Shown here: one piece after another, positions 44,758-52,793 of the stretch | How the letters are laid out: each line of letters starts with the position of its first letter | Numbering within the stretch: the stretch's first letter is position 1 | Source of the DNA: Paenibacillus qinlingensis | GTDB taxonomy: Bacteria; Bacillota; Bacilli; Paenibacillales; NBRC-103111 | Assembly: GCF_013204845.1 (NCBI RefSeq) | Contig: NZ_JABMKY010000001.1 | Span: 310,001-374,000, forward strand | Direction of reading: 5' to 3' | DNA: 64,000 nt | Notes under the pieces: model-generated | Seen by the model: the letters and a program-made list of their open reading frames with translations, nothing else | Databases searched by the model: none | What the model was told of the DNA's origin: nothing | Translations under genes and position numbers: made by a program

Positions 44758-45183
44758 ATGAATATCGCTTTTTTCCTGTTACCAAAATCCGAAGTCATTA
44801 CCGCGACTCCGCAAGCAACCCTTCGTCAAACGTTGGAGCGCATGGAGTACCACCGATATACCGCTGTTCCAATCCTTTCCGATGATGGTCATTATGTAGG
44901 AACTGTTACGGAGGGAGATTTACTTTGGTTTCTCAAAAATTCATCTCATATCGGCTTTGAAAACGCACATCGCCATGTACTTGAAGAAGTTCCTCTACGT
45001 GTTAAAAATAAACCCGTTCACATTCATGCTGACATGGTCGACTTAATTGATTTGGCCAAAGCACAAAACTTCGTACCTGTCGTCGACGATTCCGACAAAT
45101 TCATTGGGATTGTCAGACGTAGCGAAATTATTGAGTATTGCGCCAAACAAATGAATTTACAAGCCAAAGCTGTACAGTCCTAA
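44758..45183 (+). CDS. Two-CBS-domain protein
   Basis: 141 residues built of a CBS pair: first repeat TLRQTLERMEYHRYTAVPIL and GTVTEGDLLWFL, second repeat VDLIDLAKAQNFVPVVDDSD and FIGIVRRSEIIEY. Such stand-alone pairs bind adenosine nucleotides (AMP, ATP or c-di-AMP). It is not AcuB, which has an added ACT domain. AAGGAGTG precedes the ATG; a terminator follows. Confidence 0.88.
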   Translation: MNIAFFLLPKSEVITATPQATLRQTLERMEYHRYTAVPILSDDGHYVGTVTEGDLLWFLKNSSHIGFENAHRHVLEEVPLRVKNKPVHIHADMVDLIDLAKAQNFVPVVDDSDKFIGIVRRSEIIEYCAKQMNLQAKAVQS

Positions 45184-45214
45184 TTATTTTAATAATTACC
45201 ATATTGGCATAGTA

Positions 45215-45245
45215 AAAAGGCTGAGAGATGATCTCAGCCTTTTTT
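45215..45245. terminator. Bidirectional terminator
   Basis: AAAAGGCTGAGA / TCTCAGCCTTTTTT stem between the CBS gene and the convergent Q-rich gene. Confidence 0.9.
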
Positions 45246-45267
45246 TGCTTTTTCATATCCGAACCTG

Positions 45268-45843
45268 TTATTGTACTTGACCATTGGATGAAGCCTTAGA
45301 TGAGACAAATTCGCTTGCCCAATCAACCATCCCATTCATTAATGTCAAAATGAGATTAACCGCATCCTTTTCCGTAAGAGAGCCATTCGACTGACTGCTG
45401 ACGTATTGCGACGTTTTTTGTTCCAATTTCACTACCAAATCTTTAATTTTTAAAAGTTCATTCGCCAAATCAGTTACTTGCTGATTGTTCGCGTTTCCTT
45501 GGTTCATATTTTGACCTTGATTTTGACCTTGATTTTGATTTTGACCTTGATTTTGGTTCTGATTCTGACCTTGTGATTGGCCCTGTGATGATTGACCTTG
45601 AGACTGACCCTGTGATTGGCCTTGATCCTGATCTTGGCCTTGACTTTGGGACGTATCATTTGCCGAGTCATTTGACGCGGCAGATCCATTACTAGAAGAA
45701 GCCTGCTGCTGTCCTTGGCTGTCTTGTGAGCCTTGCGCACTTGAGATCAACATTTTTTTGACCTGCTCTAACTCAATGAGCACCATATCGTTTTGCTTGG
45801 TTAATTCATCCATTTGCAGCTTGAGATCCTGTGTTTTGATCAT
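45268..45843 (-). CDS. Q/G/N/S-rich low-complexity protein with coiled-coil ends
   Basis: 191 residues in three parts: an N-terminal coiled coil (LKLQMDELTKQNDMVLIELE, residues 8-27), a middle ~90 residues made almost wholly of Q, G, S and N in GQSQGQ and GQNQNQ units (about residues 37-122), and a C-terminal helical part (LANELLKIKDLVVKLEQ and MNGMVDWASEFVSSKASS). No signal peptide. The helical ends fit an oligomerising protein with a disordered, possibly prion-like linker; a spore-coat or scaffold role is speculation. It follows sodC by 22 bp on the same strand. Confidence 0.72.
   Translation of the reverse strand: MIKTQDLKLQMDELTKQNDMVLIELEQVKKMLISSAQGSQDSQGQQQASSSNGSAASNDSANDTSQSQGQDQDQGQSQGQSQGQSSQGQSQGQNQNQNQGQNQNQGQNQGQNMNQGNANNQQVTDLANELLKIKDLVVKLEQKTSQYVSSQSNGSLTEKDAVNLILTLMNGMVDWASEFVSSKASSNGQVQ
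45500..45660 (-). repeat. In-frame hexanucleotide-type coding repeat
   Basis: Tandem degenerate units (plus strand TTGACCTTGATTTTGA-like; minus strand coding GQNQ/GQSQ) inside the Q-rich gene. Such tracts expand and contract by slippage, so length variation between strains is likely. Confidence 0.7.
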
Positions 45844-45865
45844 GTTGTTGAAACCCTTCCTTTCC

Positions 45866-46417
45866 TTATTTCACAGCACCGCAAGCAATCCGTTTACCTG
45901 AATTGCCAGATGGATCTGTTTTCAAATCATCTGCTTTCTCGTGGATAACTACACTAGAGCCGCCCGGTTTAAACAGCGAGTTAGGCTTATCCTTTTCTAA
46001 GACGACCGCTTTCGTAACGCTGCTAAATCGTCCATTACCTTGTGCATCTACAATAAGATTTGGCAGATCTCCGGCATGTGCACCCTTCGGATTAAGGAAA
46101 CCATGCTCCTTCATATGTGGATTGAAATGCCCTCCTGCCGTATCAAACGTTGGTGCTTCGCATATCGCCTTTTCGTGGATGTGCAGACCATGAACACCAG
46201 GAGTAAGTCCGCTTACCTCTACATCCATCTGTACACCGTCTCTAACAGCGGTTAGTTGTGCAGAACCTACTGATTGGTTGTTTGACCCTATAAGCGCTAC
46301 ACGAATCGTTTCCGGCGATGTGGTGGCCTCTGTTACTGTGGTACTTCTAACTGTTTGGCAACCTGTCAACATCATGAGACCCGCGCTGGCCGTCATCATA
46401 ATTTGAACTATTTTCAT
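45866..46417 (-). CDS. sodC: Cu,Zn superoxide dismutase-family lipoprotein
   Basis: 183 residues. Lipoprotein signal ending in LMMLTGCQT (Cys near residue 20), then the SOD domain: GLHIHEKAIC (two copper His), GGHFNPHMKEHG, AHAGDLPN (zinc His and Asp), SSVVIHEKADD (fourth copper His) and GKRIACG (active-site Arg and disulphide Cys). All metal ligands appear present, unlike B. subtilis YojM, which lacks some copper ligands, so real dismutase activity outside the membrane is plausible. AGGAGG sets ATG 46417. Confidence 0.9.
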   Translation of the reverse strand: MKIVQIMMTASAGLMMLTGCQTVRSTTVTEATTSPETIRVALIGSNNQSVGSAQLTAVRDGVQMDVEVSGLTPGVHGLHIHEKAICEAPTFDTAGGHFNPHMKEHGFLNPKGAHAGDLPNLIVDAQGNGRFSSVTKAVVLEKDKPNSLFKPGGSSVVIHEKADDLKTDPSGNSGKRIACGAVK

Positions 46418-46534
46418 TTGTACAATCCTCCTGTAAAACCACACATTGGTATATTCTACCCTTAGGATGCACAACTGCCCTTCACGATAACCACATAATA
46501 CCTAACAATTTTTCTAAATCATCCTTTGAAAAAG

Positions 46535-46564
46535 CAAAAAACCTGCAATCTTTCGATTACAGGC
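46535..46564 (-). terminator. Terminator of the helical hypothetical gene
   Basis: Minus strand CCTGTAATC, GAAA loop, GATTGCAGG, then TTTTTTG. Confidence 0.9.
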
Positions 46565-46592
46565 ATCTTCATCCATGTTCCTTTTAATATGA

Positions 46593-46919
46593 TTATAAAA
46601 TAGTCATGAGCTTAGCGATGATTTGAAGGTTCTCCAATTTCCGTTTGTAAAAGTGAAATTCCACCTTCGTATGCTCAACCGCGTCTTCCATCTGTAGAAC
46701 TTGTTTTTGCAACTCTTTCGTGTGTGGCCATAATTCCGCCTGCCGCTGAAGCTCATTCTTCCCTGTTACGAGCCCTTCGCCAATCACTTCATACTCCTTC
46801 GTAAGAAGCATATGCTTTGCCCAATTCAATTCAGATACAGCATCGACATAAATGGCTTCCGCTTGTTTCAACAATTCCGGTACAAGTTGTAGCTCTAAAA
46901 TAACATCCGACCGATTCAT
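46593..46919 (-). CDS. Hypothetical helical protein
   Basis: 108 residues, predicted almost wholly helical with coiled-coil character (LQKQVLQMEDAVEHTKVEF and HFYKRKLENLQIIAKL). No Cys, no signal, no recognised family. GGAGGAATCCG precedes ATG 46919 and a strong terminator follows, which supports a real monocistronic gene. Confidence 0.7.
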   Translation of the reverse strand: MNRSDVILELQLVPELLKQAEAIYVDAVSELNWAKHMLLTKEYEVIGEGLVTGKNELQRQAELWPHTKELQKQVLQMEDAVEHTKVEFHFYKRKLENLQIIAKLMTIL

Positions 46920-47027
46920 TCGGATTCCTCCTATGAGTTTTCATAGAAACTCAGCATAGTAAACCATCAAATATTATTGCTTAGCCTCATATATATTCCT
47001 AGTAAAACAAAACATGCACACAAGCTG

Positions 47028-47052
47028 AAACCCGCTAAAATAGCGGGTTTTC
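47028..47052 (+). terminator. Orphan terminator
   Basis: AAACCCGCTA, AAA loop, TAGCGGGTTT then TCTCC on the plus strand, with no plus-strand gene ending upstream in the 46920-47206 gap. It may end a small RNA or an undetected small gene. Confidence 0.6.
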
Positions 47053-47206
47053 TCCTCTCATCCGACTTATTTCGCAAGACAATTCCGCTATGGAATGACA
47101 AAACTATTAAGTCTGCATTAAATCTGATAGATTCGCTCGCAACCTACTTGTATAACCTATTAGAAGTGCTACAATGTTACTATACGTATCAGAGGAGGTG
47201 ACAAAC

Positions 47207-47365
47207 ATGAGCCAAGAAGAAGAAGTAGTACAACCAAATGAGCAAGAAGAAATCTCTGCTGAATCCACTGAAGAAGTGGTGAGTCAAGAGGCTGAAGAAG
47301 TAATCGCTGAAGCGATTGAAGAAGCAGCTGCTGCAGAGGAAGAAGCAGAACAATCCGAAGAATAA
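47207..47365 (+). CDS. Very acidic 52-residue protein
   Basis: 52 residues made mainly of Glu, Ala, Ser, Val and Gln (start MSQEEEVVQPNEQEE, end AAAAEEEAEQSEE), predicted highly acidic and helical or disordered. A near-perfect ribosome site AGAGGAGGTGAC lies just upstream and a terminator 30 bp after the stop, so it is likely expressed. No family recognised. Confidence 0.65.
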   Translation: MSQEEEVVQPNEQEEISAESTEEVVSQEAEEVIAEAIEEAAAAEEEAEQSEE

Positions 47366-47394
47366 TGTAACCGTTATCATACATGATCAAATAT

Positions 47395-47421
47395 CCCCCT
47401 CAACTTCACAGTTGGGGGTTT
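47395..47421 (+). terminator. Terminator of the acidic small protein
   Basis: CCCCC with inner AACT, loop TCAC, AGTT and GGGGG, then TTTATT. Confidence 0.8.
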
Positions 47422-47515
47422 ATTGATTTCACATATATTTTTTTTGATTTCAACGCATAAATATTCTGAACATTCAAATAATACTGGTGTACCAATAAAA
47501 AGGAGATGATTTTGA

Positions 47516-47725
47516 ATGGCTAACAGATCAAACACTTTAGTCGTACAAGAAGCAAAGGCAGCACTTGATCAAATGAAGTATGAAGTCGCTCAGGAAATTG
47601 GTGTCCCTCTCTCCAATGGTTACAACGGTAATTTGTCAACACGTGATGCTGGCTCAATCGGTGGCACCATCACAAAAAGATTAGTGCAAATGGCTGAACA
47701 ATCTTTAGGCGGCTACAAACGCTAA
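47516..47725 (+). CDS. Alpha/beta-type small acid-soluble spore protein
   Basis: 69-residue SASP that coats spore DNA. ALDQMKYEVAQEIGVPL includes the GPR protease site (KYEVAQE) and the second conserved block GGTITKRLVQMAEQSLGG is intact. AAGGAGATG precedes the ATG. GCATA and CAAATAATA about 60 and 35 nt upstream loosely resemble SigG elements. A terminator follows. Confidence 0.95.
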   Translation: MANRSNTLVVQEAKAALDQMKYEVAQEIGVPLSNGYNGNLSTRDAGSIGGTITKRLVQMAEQSLGGYKR

Positions 47726-47748
47726 TCCTTTGATGTAGGAGCAAGCTC

Positions 47749-47798
47749 AAAAAAGACTGAATCACTCGATCCTCCTTAGAGTGACTTCAGTCTTTTTT
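47749..47798 (+). terminator. SASP terminator
   Basis: AAAAAAGACTGAATCACTC pairs with GAGTGACTTCAGTCTTTTTT with one bulge. Confidence 0.9.
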
Positions 47799-47925
47799 CT
47801 ATTTCCTTCAAATTCCTCCGATTTCCCTTGAATTTCCTCACCAGTTTCCACGAACACCTATAATTAATCCTCTAGCTTTAGTATGATTACCTTGCTCGGA
47901 TACCCGAATAAGGAGTGTTGAAACC

Positions 47926-48216
47926 ATGACCACGCAATACGAAATTTTCCGCGATCCTTTCCGCATGTTAATTCTGTTGGCCACGTTAGTGAGTGAAAAG
48001 CAAAACGAACCCGCCTTGCAATTTGACAAAGTACCTTATTTCGAAAATGATACCTTCCTTATTCAGCATGACAAGTTTGTTTATAAGAAAAATTTCACAG
48101 AAATCACTTGGTTTCAATTTTTGGGAAGAGATATCGCAAGCAGTAAAGACCTTTCACGAGAAGAATATAATAAAATGTTCGTTGATTGCCTGGCGTCCTT
48201 ATACCACCTAGCATAA
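47926..48216 (+). CDS. Hypothetical protein
   Basis: 96-residue soluble protein without recognised motifs; aromatic-rich C-terminal half (FTEITWFQFLGRDI). AAGGAGTG precedes the ATG and a bidirectional terminator follows 5 bp after the stop. Function unknown. Confidence 0.65.
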   Translation: MTTQYEIFRDPFRMLILLATLVSEKQNEPALQFDKVPYFENDTFLIQHDKFVYKKNFTEITWFQFLGRDIASSKDLSREEYNKMFVDCLASLYHLA

Positions 48217-48221
48217 GAAAA

Positions 48222-48256
48222 AGAAGGAGCAGATCACCTGGATCCGCTCCTTCTCC
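48222..48256. terminator. Bidirectional terminator
   Basis: AGAAGGAGC-A-GATC / GATC-C-GCTCCTTCT stem between two convergent small genes. Confidence 0.85.
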
Positions 48257-48263
48257 TATTTCA

Positions 48264-48458
48264 TTACTTCTTCTTAACTTCTTCTACAAAAACGTCACTT
48301 GCATCACGTGTGCTGCCGAGTTCAAGAATCGTATATTTTTTCTCACCGATCATGATCACATCTTCCACTTCAGGAAGCGGATCGCCTAGGTATACCGTGC
48401 CTAAATACACATTACTACTCTTCAATCTTAAATTCCAACGATGTTGTTGTTTCGTCAT
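48264..48458 (-). CDS. Small hypothetical protein
   Basis: 64 residues, beta-rich (RWNLRLKSSNVYLGTVYLGD, VEDVIMIGEKKYTILELGS), no membrane segment. GGGAGG sets ATG 48458. The pattern suggests a small barrel-like domain but I cannot name a family. Confidence 0.65.
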   Translation of the reverse strand: MTKQQHRWNLRLKSSNVYLGTVYLGDPLPEVEDVIMIGEKKYTILELGSTRDASDVFVEEVKKK

Positions 48459-48591
48459 AGCTAATCCTCCCAAAACTCTAATGTTCTCAAGTTACCATAA
48501 ATTCACGCAAGATGAAAGCTATACTAGGAAACATCGCTGAATTATGGTACATTAATTTCACTTACATAACCAGAGAGGCTGACATCTTGCA

Positions 48592-48756
48592 ATGACATCT
48601 CGAGGAATTACACCGGATGAGCTATCCCTTCTACTCGCTAAAGAAACAGATTCTCCTCTTGAACCAACGGAGCCAATCTCTTTTTTACCGCGGTCCAAAA
48701 AGAAGCGAAAGCCTTATTCCATCCTGCATAAGCTGATCTTTTTTTGGAAGAAGTAA
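48592..48756 (+). CDS. Small basic hypothetical protein
   Basis: 54-residue frame with an acidic/hydrophobic N-terminus (ITPDELSLLLAKETDS) and a basic C-terminus (PRSKKKRKPYSILHKLIFFW). Ribosome site GAGAGG is rather far (13 nt). It lies between the preceding gene and the tRNA-Val promoter on the same strand. Moderate support only. Confidence 0.45.
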   Translation: MTSRGITPDELSLLLAKETDSPLEPTEPISFLPRSKKKRKPYSILHKLIFFWKK

Positions 48757-48767
48757 CAGCCCAACAA

Positions 48768-48796
48768 TTGACAATCTCTCGTTATTTTGGTATATT
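48768..48796 (+). promoter_or_regulatory. Near-consensus SigA promoter of tRNA-Val
   Basis: TTGACA (48768-48773), exactly 17-nt spacer, TATATT (48791-48796), 18 nt before the tRNA 5' end. Confidence 0.85.
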
Positions 48797-48814
48797 ACTG
48801 ACTATATCTAAAAC

Positions 48815-48887
48815 GATCTGTTAGCTCAGCTGGGAGAGCACTATCTTGACAGGGTAGGGGTCAGTGGTTCGAGCCCACTACAGGTCA
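48815..48887 (+). tRNA. tRNA-Val (GAC)
   Basis: Folds as a cloverleaf: acceptor GATCTGT/ACAGGTC, D-arm GCTC...GAGC, anticodon stem CTATC/GGTAG with loop TTGACAG (anticodon GAC), T-arm AGTGG-TTCGAGC-CCACT. CCA is not encoded. Has its own promoter and terminator. Confidence 0.93.
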
Positions 48888-48896
48888 TACATAACA

Positions 48897-48931
48897 GAAA
48901 ACCCGTGAAGCCTAGTGCTTCACGGGTTTTC
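48897..48931 (+). terminator. tRNA-Val terminator
   Basis: GAAAACCCGTGAAGC / GCTTCACGGGTTTTC, perfect 15-bp stem. Confidence 0.9.
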
Positions 48932-49038
48932 TGCATTAGTACACCTCTAAAACGTGTATTTCTCATTAGACTATTTTGAGATATTGGATACCGAACTTTG
49001 CAAAGAAAGTGAGCGCCTTCTGGTGCTTGAAATCCTTT

Positions 49039-49062
49039 AAGTACTACAAATAATTAGTACTT
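49039..49062. promoter_or_regulatory. Inverted repeat upstream of membrane-protein gene
   Basis: AAGTACT (49039-49045) and AGTACTT (49056-49062), 10-nt spacer, about 50 nt upstream of the gene at 49113 and next to a possible -10 TATGAT; could be an operator. Confidence 0.35.
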
Positions 49063-49112
49063 ATTTACACTTAATATCGATGTTATGATTTGGCAGAAAG
49101 GATGGTGCTAGT

Positions 49113-49445
49113 TTGAGTCATAAAAAAAATATATCACTTAGTTTATTGTTATTTGTATTTGGATTGTTTTTATGGAATTTTGCAATTCACAAATCCGGGG
49201 AAGGATTCGACAATCTAGGATATGGTATCTTGGGCTTTGCTATTACTGCGCTTGGAATCATCTGCACAGTAGCTTCCATCATATATTTAGCCGTTAAAAG
49301 TTCTTTAATAGAATTTAATAACTATAATCATCCATATATCCCAAGAAGATTGTTCAGCTTTTTTTTATATGCTTTATCAGCTGGTCTATTAACCTTAATT
49401 TTTGGTTTCGTGACACTATTCATCCTAGAAAGCTTTGCCAAATAA
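49113..49445 (+). CDS. Three-helix hypothetical membrane protein
   Basis: 110 residues with three hydrophobic segments (ISLSLLLFVFGLFLWNFAI, ILGFAITALGIICTVASIIY, FLYALSAGLLTLIFGFVTLF). TTG start with AAAGGATGG upstream. No family recognised; base composition is more A+T-rich than neighbours. Confidence 0.65.
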   Translation: MSHKKNISLSLLLFVFGLFLWNFAIHKSGEGFDNLGYGILGFAITALGIICTVASIIYLAVKSSLIEFNNYNHPYIPRRLFSFFLYALSAGLLTLIFGFVTLFILESFAK

Positions 49446-49598
49446 TAGTAGGCATATTCATTCGGCTACCTCCGAGCAAGAAAACAACCTGGTTAGCAAA
49501 ACAGCTTTCCTCAATGCAGACCAGATCATCGGGCCATATCACAATAACTAACTTTGCTCTATTGCTTCTCCTCCCTTGCCCACTCCCCCACACGCAAA

Positions 49599-49621
49599 AA
49601 GAACCCCACTCAGGGGTTCTT
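49599..49621. terminator. Terminator of the chemoreceptor gene
   Basis: AAGAACCCC, ACTCA loop, GGGGTTCTT; T-run TTTTT on the minus strand. Confidence 0.85.
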
Positions 49622-49633
49622 ATACAAATATCC

Positions 49634-51640
49634 TTACACCTTAAATCTATCAACCACGACTTGCAAACCTGTCATCTGATCATGAAGTTCGATCGACTCT
49701 TTATGTACACGCTCGAACATCTGACCCAATGTCTCCACATTGGCCAATACTTCCTCGGAACTTGCTGCCGTTTCCTCGGAACTCGCTGAGGAAAGCTCAA
49801 TAAAGCCAACGATGATGTTTTTACGGTTATCGACATGCTCCATATCTGCCGAGATACTTTCAATCGATTCATGGATTTGCTTCAAAGAGGAATGAATAAA
49901 ATCAAATGTATCCGATGTCTGCCCTGCATTCTCTTCTTGTGAGCCCACGATGTGAAGCGACTGCTCCATCGCTGCGGATGTTAGCTGCGCAGAATGCATA
50001 ACATTCTCAATCAACGTCTGAATATGCTCAGATGCCTCGCCTGCTTGAACGGAAAGTGTTCTCACCTCAGCAGCAACTACGGCGAATCCGCGGCCGTTTT
50101 CGCCTGCTCGTGCTGCCTCAATTGAAGCGTTGAGCGCTAGTAAGTTCGTTTGTCTTGAGATGGCATGAATCGTGGTGACCATCTCTTTAATGGCATCAAT
50201 ATCCATCATAAGATTGCTTACGCTGGATGCTACTTCTTTGGTCACGGTAACGTTATTGCGGATCAACTCGATCATCGCTCGCATCGCTTCGGCGCCACGT
50301 TCTTCCTTCTCGCGAATAATTGTACTATTATTCTGTAGAAGTTGAACATGTCCCTTGGTGTCGTCAATCAATTCCGCCAATTCGTGAACGCCCTTCAAGC
50401 CATCCTCTACTACCTCTGCTTGCGTTCCAGCAGCCGTTGCCAATTCATGAATGGTCGTATTAATTTCATAGGAAATTGTATTGGTTTGCTTCATCGAATC
50501 TTGAATATGATCGGCATTGCCTTTACTCAAATGTGCAGATTGTTTAACATCTTTGACGATCACATGAATTTTCTCAATAAATTGATTTGTCGCCGTCGAC
50601 AGTTTGCCGATTTCGTCCATCGAGGTATCGGGAAGCCTTCTCGTCAAATCTCCATCCCCCTGAGCGATCGCAACCATAGCTGATTGCAGGTTCTCCAATC
50701 GTTTGAACTGGCGACTAACAATGTAGAATAAGATTGCCCCTGCAATCAGCAAGCCTGCCAGTGTGGCTATACAGGTTGTGTAGAAGAAGTTTGTCAAGAC
50801 CTGCTCAGACAACGTCAATACAAGCACTTGACCCGTTGACAACGATCTAAAGTAATACTTGGCTTTGGTTCCATTGTACGACATCGTCTCGAACGCTTTA
50901 TGTTCCCCAGATAGGCTTACGCTAAGGGAATCTAGCAGCTTCGCGTCTAACTGCGTAACAGCCTCATCGGATGAGGCGACGAGTTTGCCCGTGGCATCAA
51001 CGACGCCTGCAAATAGTACATCTCCGCCAAGCTCCGACTTTAATTGCGTAAGTACTGGCTTTGCTCCTATTTTACTATCGAGTTCAGTTAATGTAGCTCC
51101 ATCTCTTCCTGTTTGTACAATGCGTGGCGATGTCCAACCAGACACTCCAACGTATTTATACACTTTAGGATCGACACTTCGCTGTTGCGCCGGTTGTGTG
51201 ACAACTTTTTGCTTACCGGAAATGAGATCCATAAACTCATAGGCTTGATTCTTAGGATCAGCACCGAAATTGAAATCAATCTTTTCGCCCGCATTCGTCA
51301 GTACTAACTGCCCCTGTGCATTGGTGATCCAAAACTCATCTATTCCGGAGCGCTCAGCTATTTCTACTGCTTGTTTATAGGTCATCGGAATTTTATCATA
51401 CATATAGGATAGAAGGGCTGCTTGTCCGATCATCTCCTTCTCCATCACACTTTCTGTTGTCTTTCTCGCAATTATAGCGTTTTCAATTCCAATTCTAGCT
51501 GTTTCTAACGTTGTAAAGCCTTTTTCATGAAGACTTTCAGCAGTCTGCTGATACGTAAGTGTCGCTGTTCCTACGGACACAGCAAACAATACGACCATTA
51601 AAGGCCAAATGATTTTGTACTTGATTGATTTGATAGCCAT
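49634..51640 (-). CDS. Methyl-accepting chemotaxis protein
   Basis: 668-residue chemoreceptor: first membrane helix about residues 10-30, extracellular double-Cache-like sensor to about 300, second helix ([19 protein letters not shown]), HAMP domain, and a cytoplasmic coiled coil with the signalling tip [20 protein letters not shown] and [14 protein letters not shown]. The C-terminal [14 protein letters not shown] resembles methylation-site helices. Start ATG 51640 follows AAAGGGAG; an upstream frame to 51703 lacks support. Ligand unknown. Confidence 0.93.
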   Translation of the reverse strand: MAIKSIKYKIIWPLMVVLFAVSVGTATLTYQQTAESLHEKGFTTLETARIGIENAIIARKTTESVMEKEMIGQAALLSYMYDKIPMTYKQAVEIAERSGIDEFWITNAQGQLVLTNAGEKIDFNFGADPKNQAYEFMDLISGKQKVVTQPAQQRSVDPKVYKYVGVSGWTSPRIVQTGRDGATLTELDSKIGAKPVLTQLKSELGGDVLFAGVVDATGKLVASSDEAVTQLDAKLLDSLSVSLSGEHKAFETMSYNGTKAKYYFRSLSTGQVLVLTLSEQVLTNFFYTTCIATLAGLLIAGAILFYIVSRQFKRLENLQSAMVAIAQGDGDLTRRLPDTSMDEIGKLSTATNQFIEKIHVIVKDVKQSAHLSKGNADHIQDSMKQTNTISYEINTTIHELATAAGTQAEVVEDGLKGVHELAELIDDTKGHVQLLQNNSTIIREKEERGAEAMRAMIELIRNNVTVTKEVASSVSNLMMDIDAIKEMVTTIHAISRQTNLLALNASIEAARAGENGRGFAVVAAEVRTLSVQAGEASEHIQTLIENVMHSAQLTSAAMEQSLHIVGSQEENAGQTSDTFDFIHSSLKQIHESIESISADMEHVDNRKNIIVGFIELSSASSEETAASSEEVLANVETLGQMFERVHKESIELHDQMTGLQVVVDRFKV

Positions 51641-51764
51641 CTTGTTCTCCCTTTTATGTAGTTTCAATAATTCTAAATAATCCATTTCGCCATTTACCAA
51701 CATATTCCTGCAAAAAGACCTATTATTCGACGGGAGGTAATGAATTTGTAGGTTGATAGAACTA

Positions 51765-51812
51765 AAAAAAGCTCTCCGGAAGTAGAATAATCTACGCCCA
51801 GAAAGCCCTCTA
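51765..51812 (-). terminator. Terminator of the hydrolase gene
   Basis: Minus strand imperfect stem around GTAGA/TCTAC extended by CTGG/CCGG, followed by TTTTTTT. Confidence 0.65.
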
Positions 51813-51818
51813 ACACTT

Positions 51819-52649
51819 TTAAATACTCAGCATGCTACGTATTGCACTTCTTGTCTCCTCAATCGCCATTCTCAGTGGCTGCGTCTCACCTTGATAAGGA
51901 TGTACACTTCCAAAGGTATGGTTGCCCCCTGGAATCTTCACCCATTGAATCGCTGCGTTGTTCGCGACTAGCTTTTCAGAACCTTTGAGCAACCGTTCCC
52001 CATCTTCTGTGCCTTGAACAAGTGTAATTGGGAAAGTAGCTTCATTAATTCTTTCAACGATATCAAATCTCTCTTCGTTGCGTTCCATATCTTCTAAGAT
52101 TTCAAGATCGAGCGGCATCATTTGCTTCGTTCGTCCATTCAAGGTATAGGAGCGGCCAGTGGCCCTCATCTCCGCTTTATTCTCAGGTGTGAGCAAATCG
52201 ACATGAGCAATCCCATTCCAGCTGATGACGCCTGCAATTTCCTCAGGATGATCCAACGCATAAATCAAGCTCACACCCGCTCCTCTGCTATGACCAAGTA
52301 AGAGGATTGGCTTATCCGTGCCTACGTGTTTATGAATATCAGCAATAATAACTTGTACGTCCTCTAGATCTTTAGAATAGGTATCACCTGCGAATTTCTC
52401 TAGCTCTGTAAAATTCATCAAATCTTCACCAACCCCATTGTGGGAAAAATTCAGGGCAACGACATCTACAGCTTCTGCCAATTCGCTCGCGACATGGGGA
52501 AACATTCCCCAATTTTTGAAGCCTTTATAACCATGTAATAGTAATAATGTGCCCTTACTCGGTTCTTGCTTTGCTTTATAAATATCGCCTCGTACGATAC
52601 GCTGCTCTGACATATGTAGTTCAAAAGGTATTCCTTTATAGTCCTCCAT
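51819..52649 (-). CDS. Alpha/beta hydrolase (dienelactone hydrolase/YqkD-like)
   Basis: 276 residues. Strand [14 protein letters not shown], nucleophile elbow [10 protein letters not shown] (Ser near residue 122), [10 protein letters not shown] (Asp) and [14 protein letters not shown] (His) complete the triad. GAAGGAG precedes ATG 52649. No signal peptide. Likely esterase or peptidase-type; substrate unknown. Confidence 0.88.
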   Translation of the reverse strand: MEDYKGIPFELHMSEQRIVRGDIYKAKQEPSKGTLLLLHGYKGFKNWGMFPHVASELAEAVDVVALNFSHNGVGEDLMNFTELEKFAGDTYSKDLEDVQVIIADIHKHVGTDKPILLLGHSRGAGVSLIYALDHPEEIAGVISWNGIAHVDLLTPENKAEMRATGRSYTLNGRTKQMMPLDLEILEDMERNEERFDIVERINEATFPITLVQGTEDGERLLKGSEKLVANNAAIQWVKIPGGNHTFGSVHPYQGETQPLRMAIEETRSAIRSMLSI

Positions 52650-52793
52650 CTGTTTCTCCTTCCTTTCGTTACCAAATCAATAATCAATCGTATACTTTTG
52701 TCATTTTATCACAATCTAACTCAGACAAGACAACTTTAGCCAACCGAGCCTGTAAATTTCTTGTAAAACAACCAACTCGCATCTTTGACAAAA

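Noticed and set aside
45500-45660. CRISPR-like repeated units
   Set aside because: Repeats are short, degenerate, without unique spacers and stay in frame within the Q-rich coding sequence.
47169-47390. Leu-rich minus-strand frames opposite the acidic small protein
   Set aside because: GAA/GAG codons read backwards give Leu/Phe/Ser runs; the plus frame has the ribosome site and terminator.
49420-49653. 77-residue minus-strand frame beyond the chemoreceptor gene
   Set aside because: It overlaps the terminator and the ends of both neighbouring genes and has no ribosome site.
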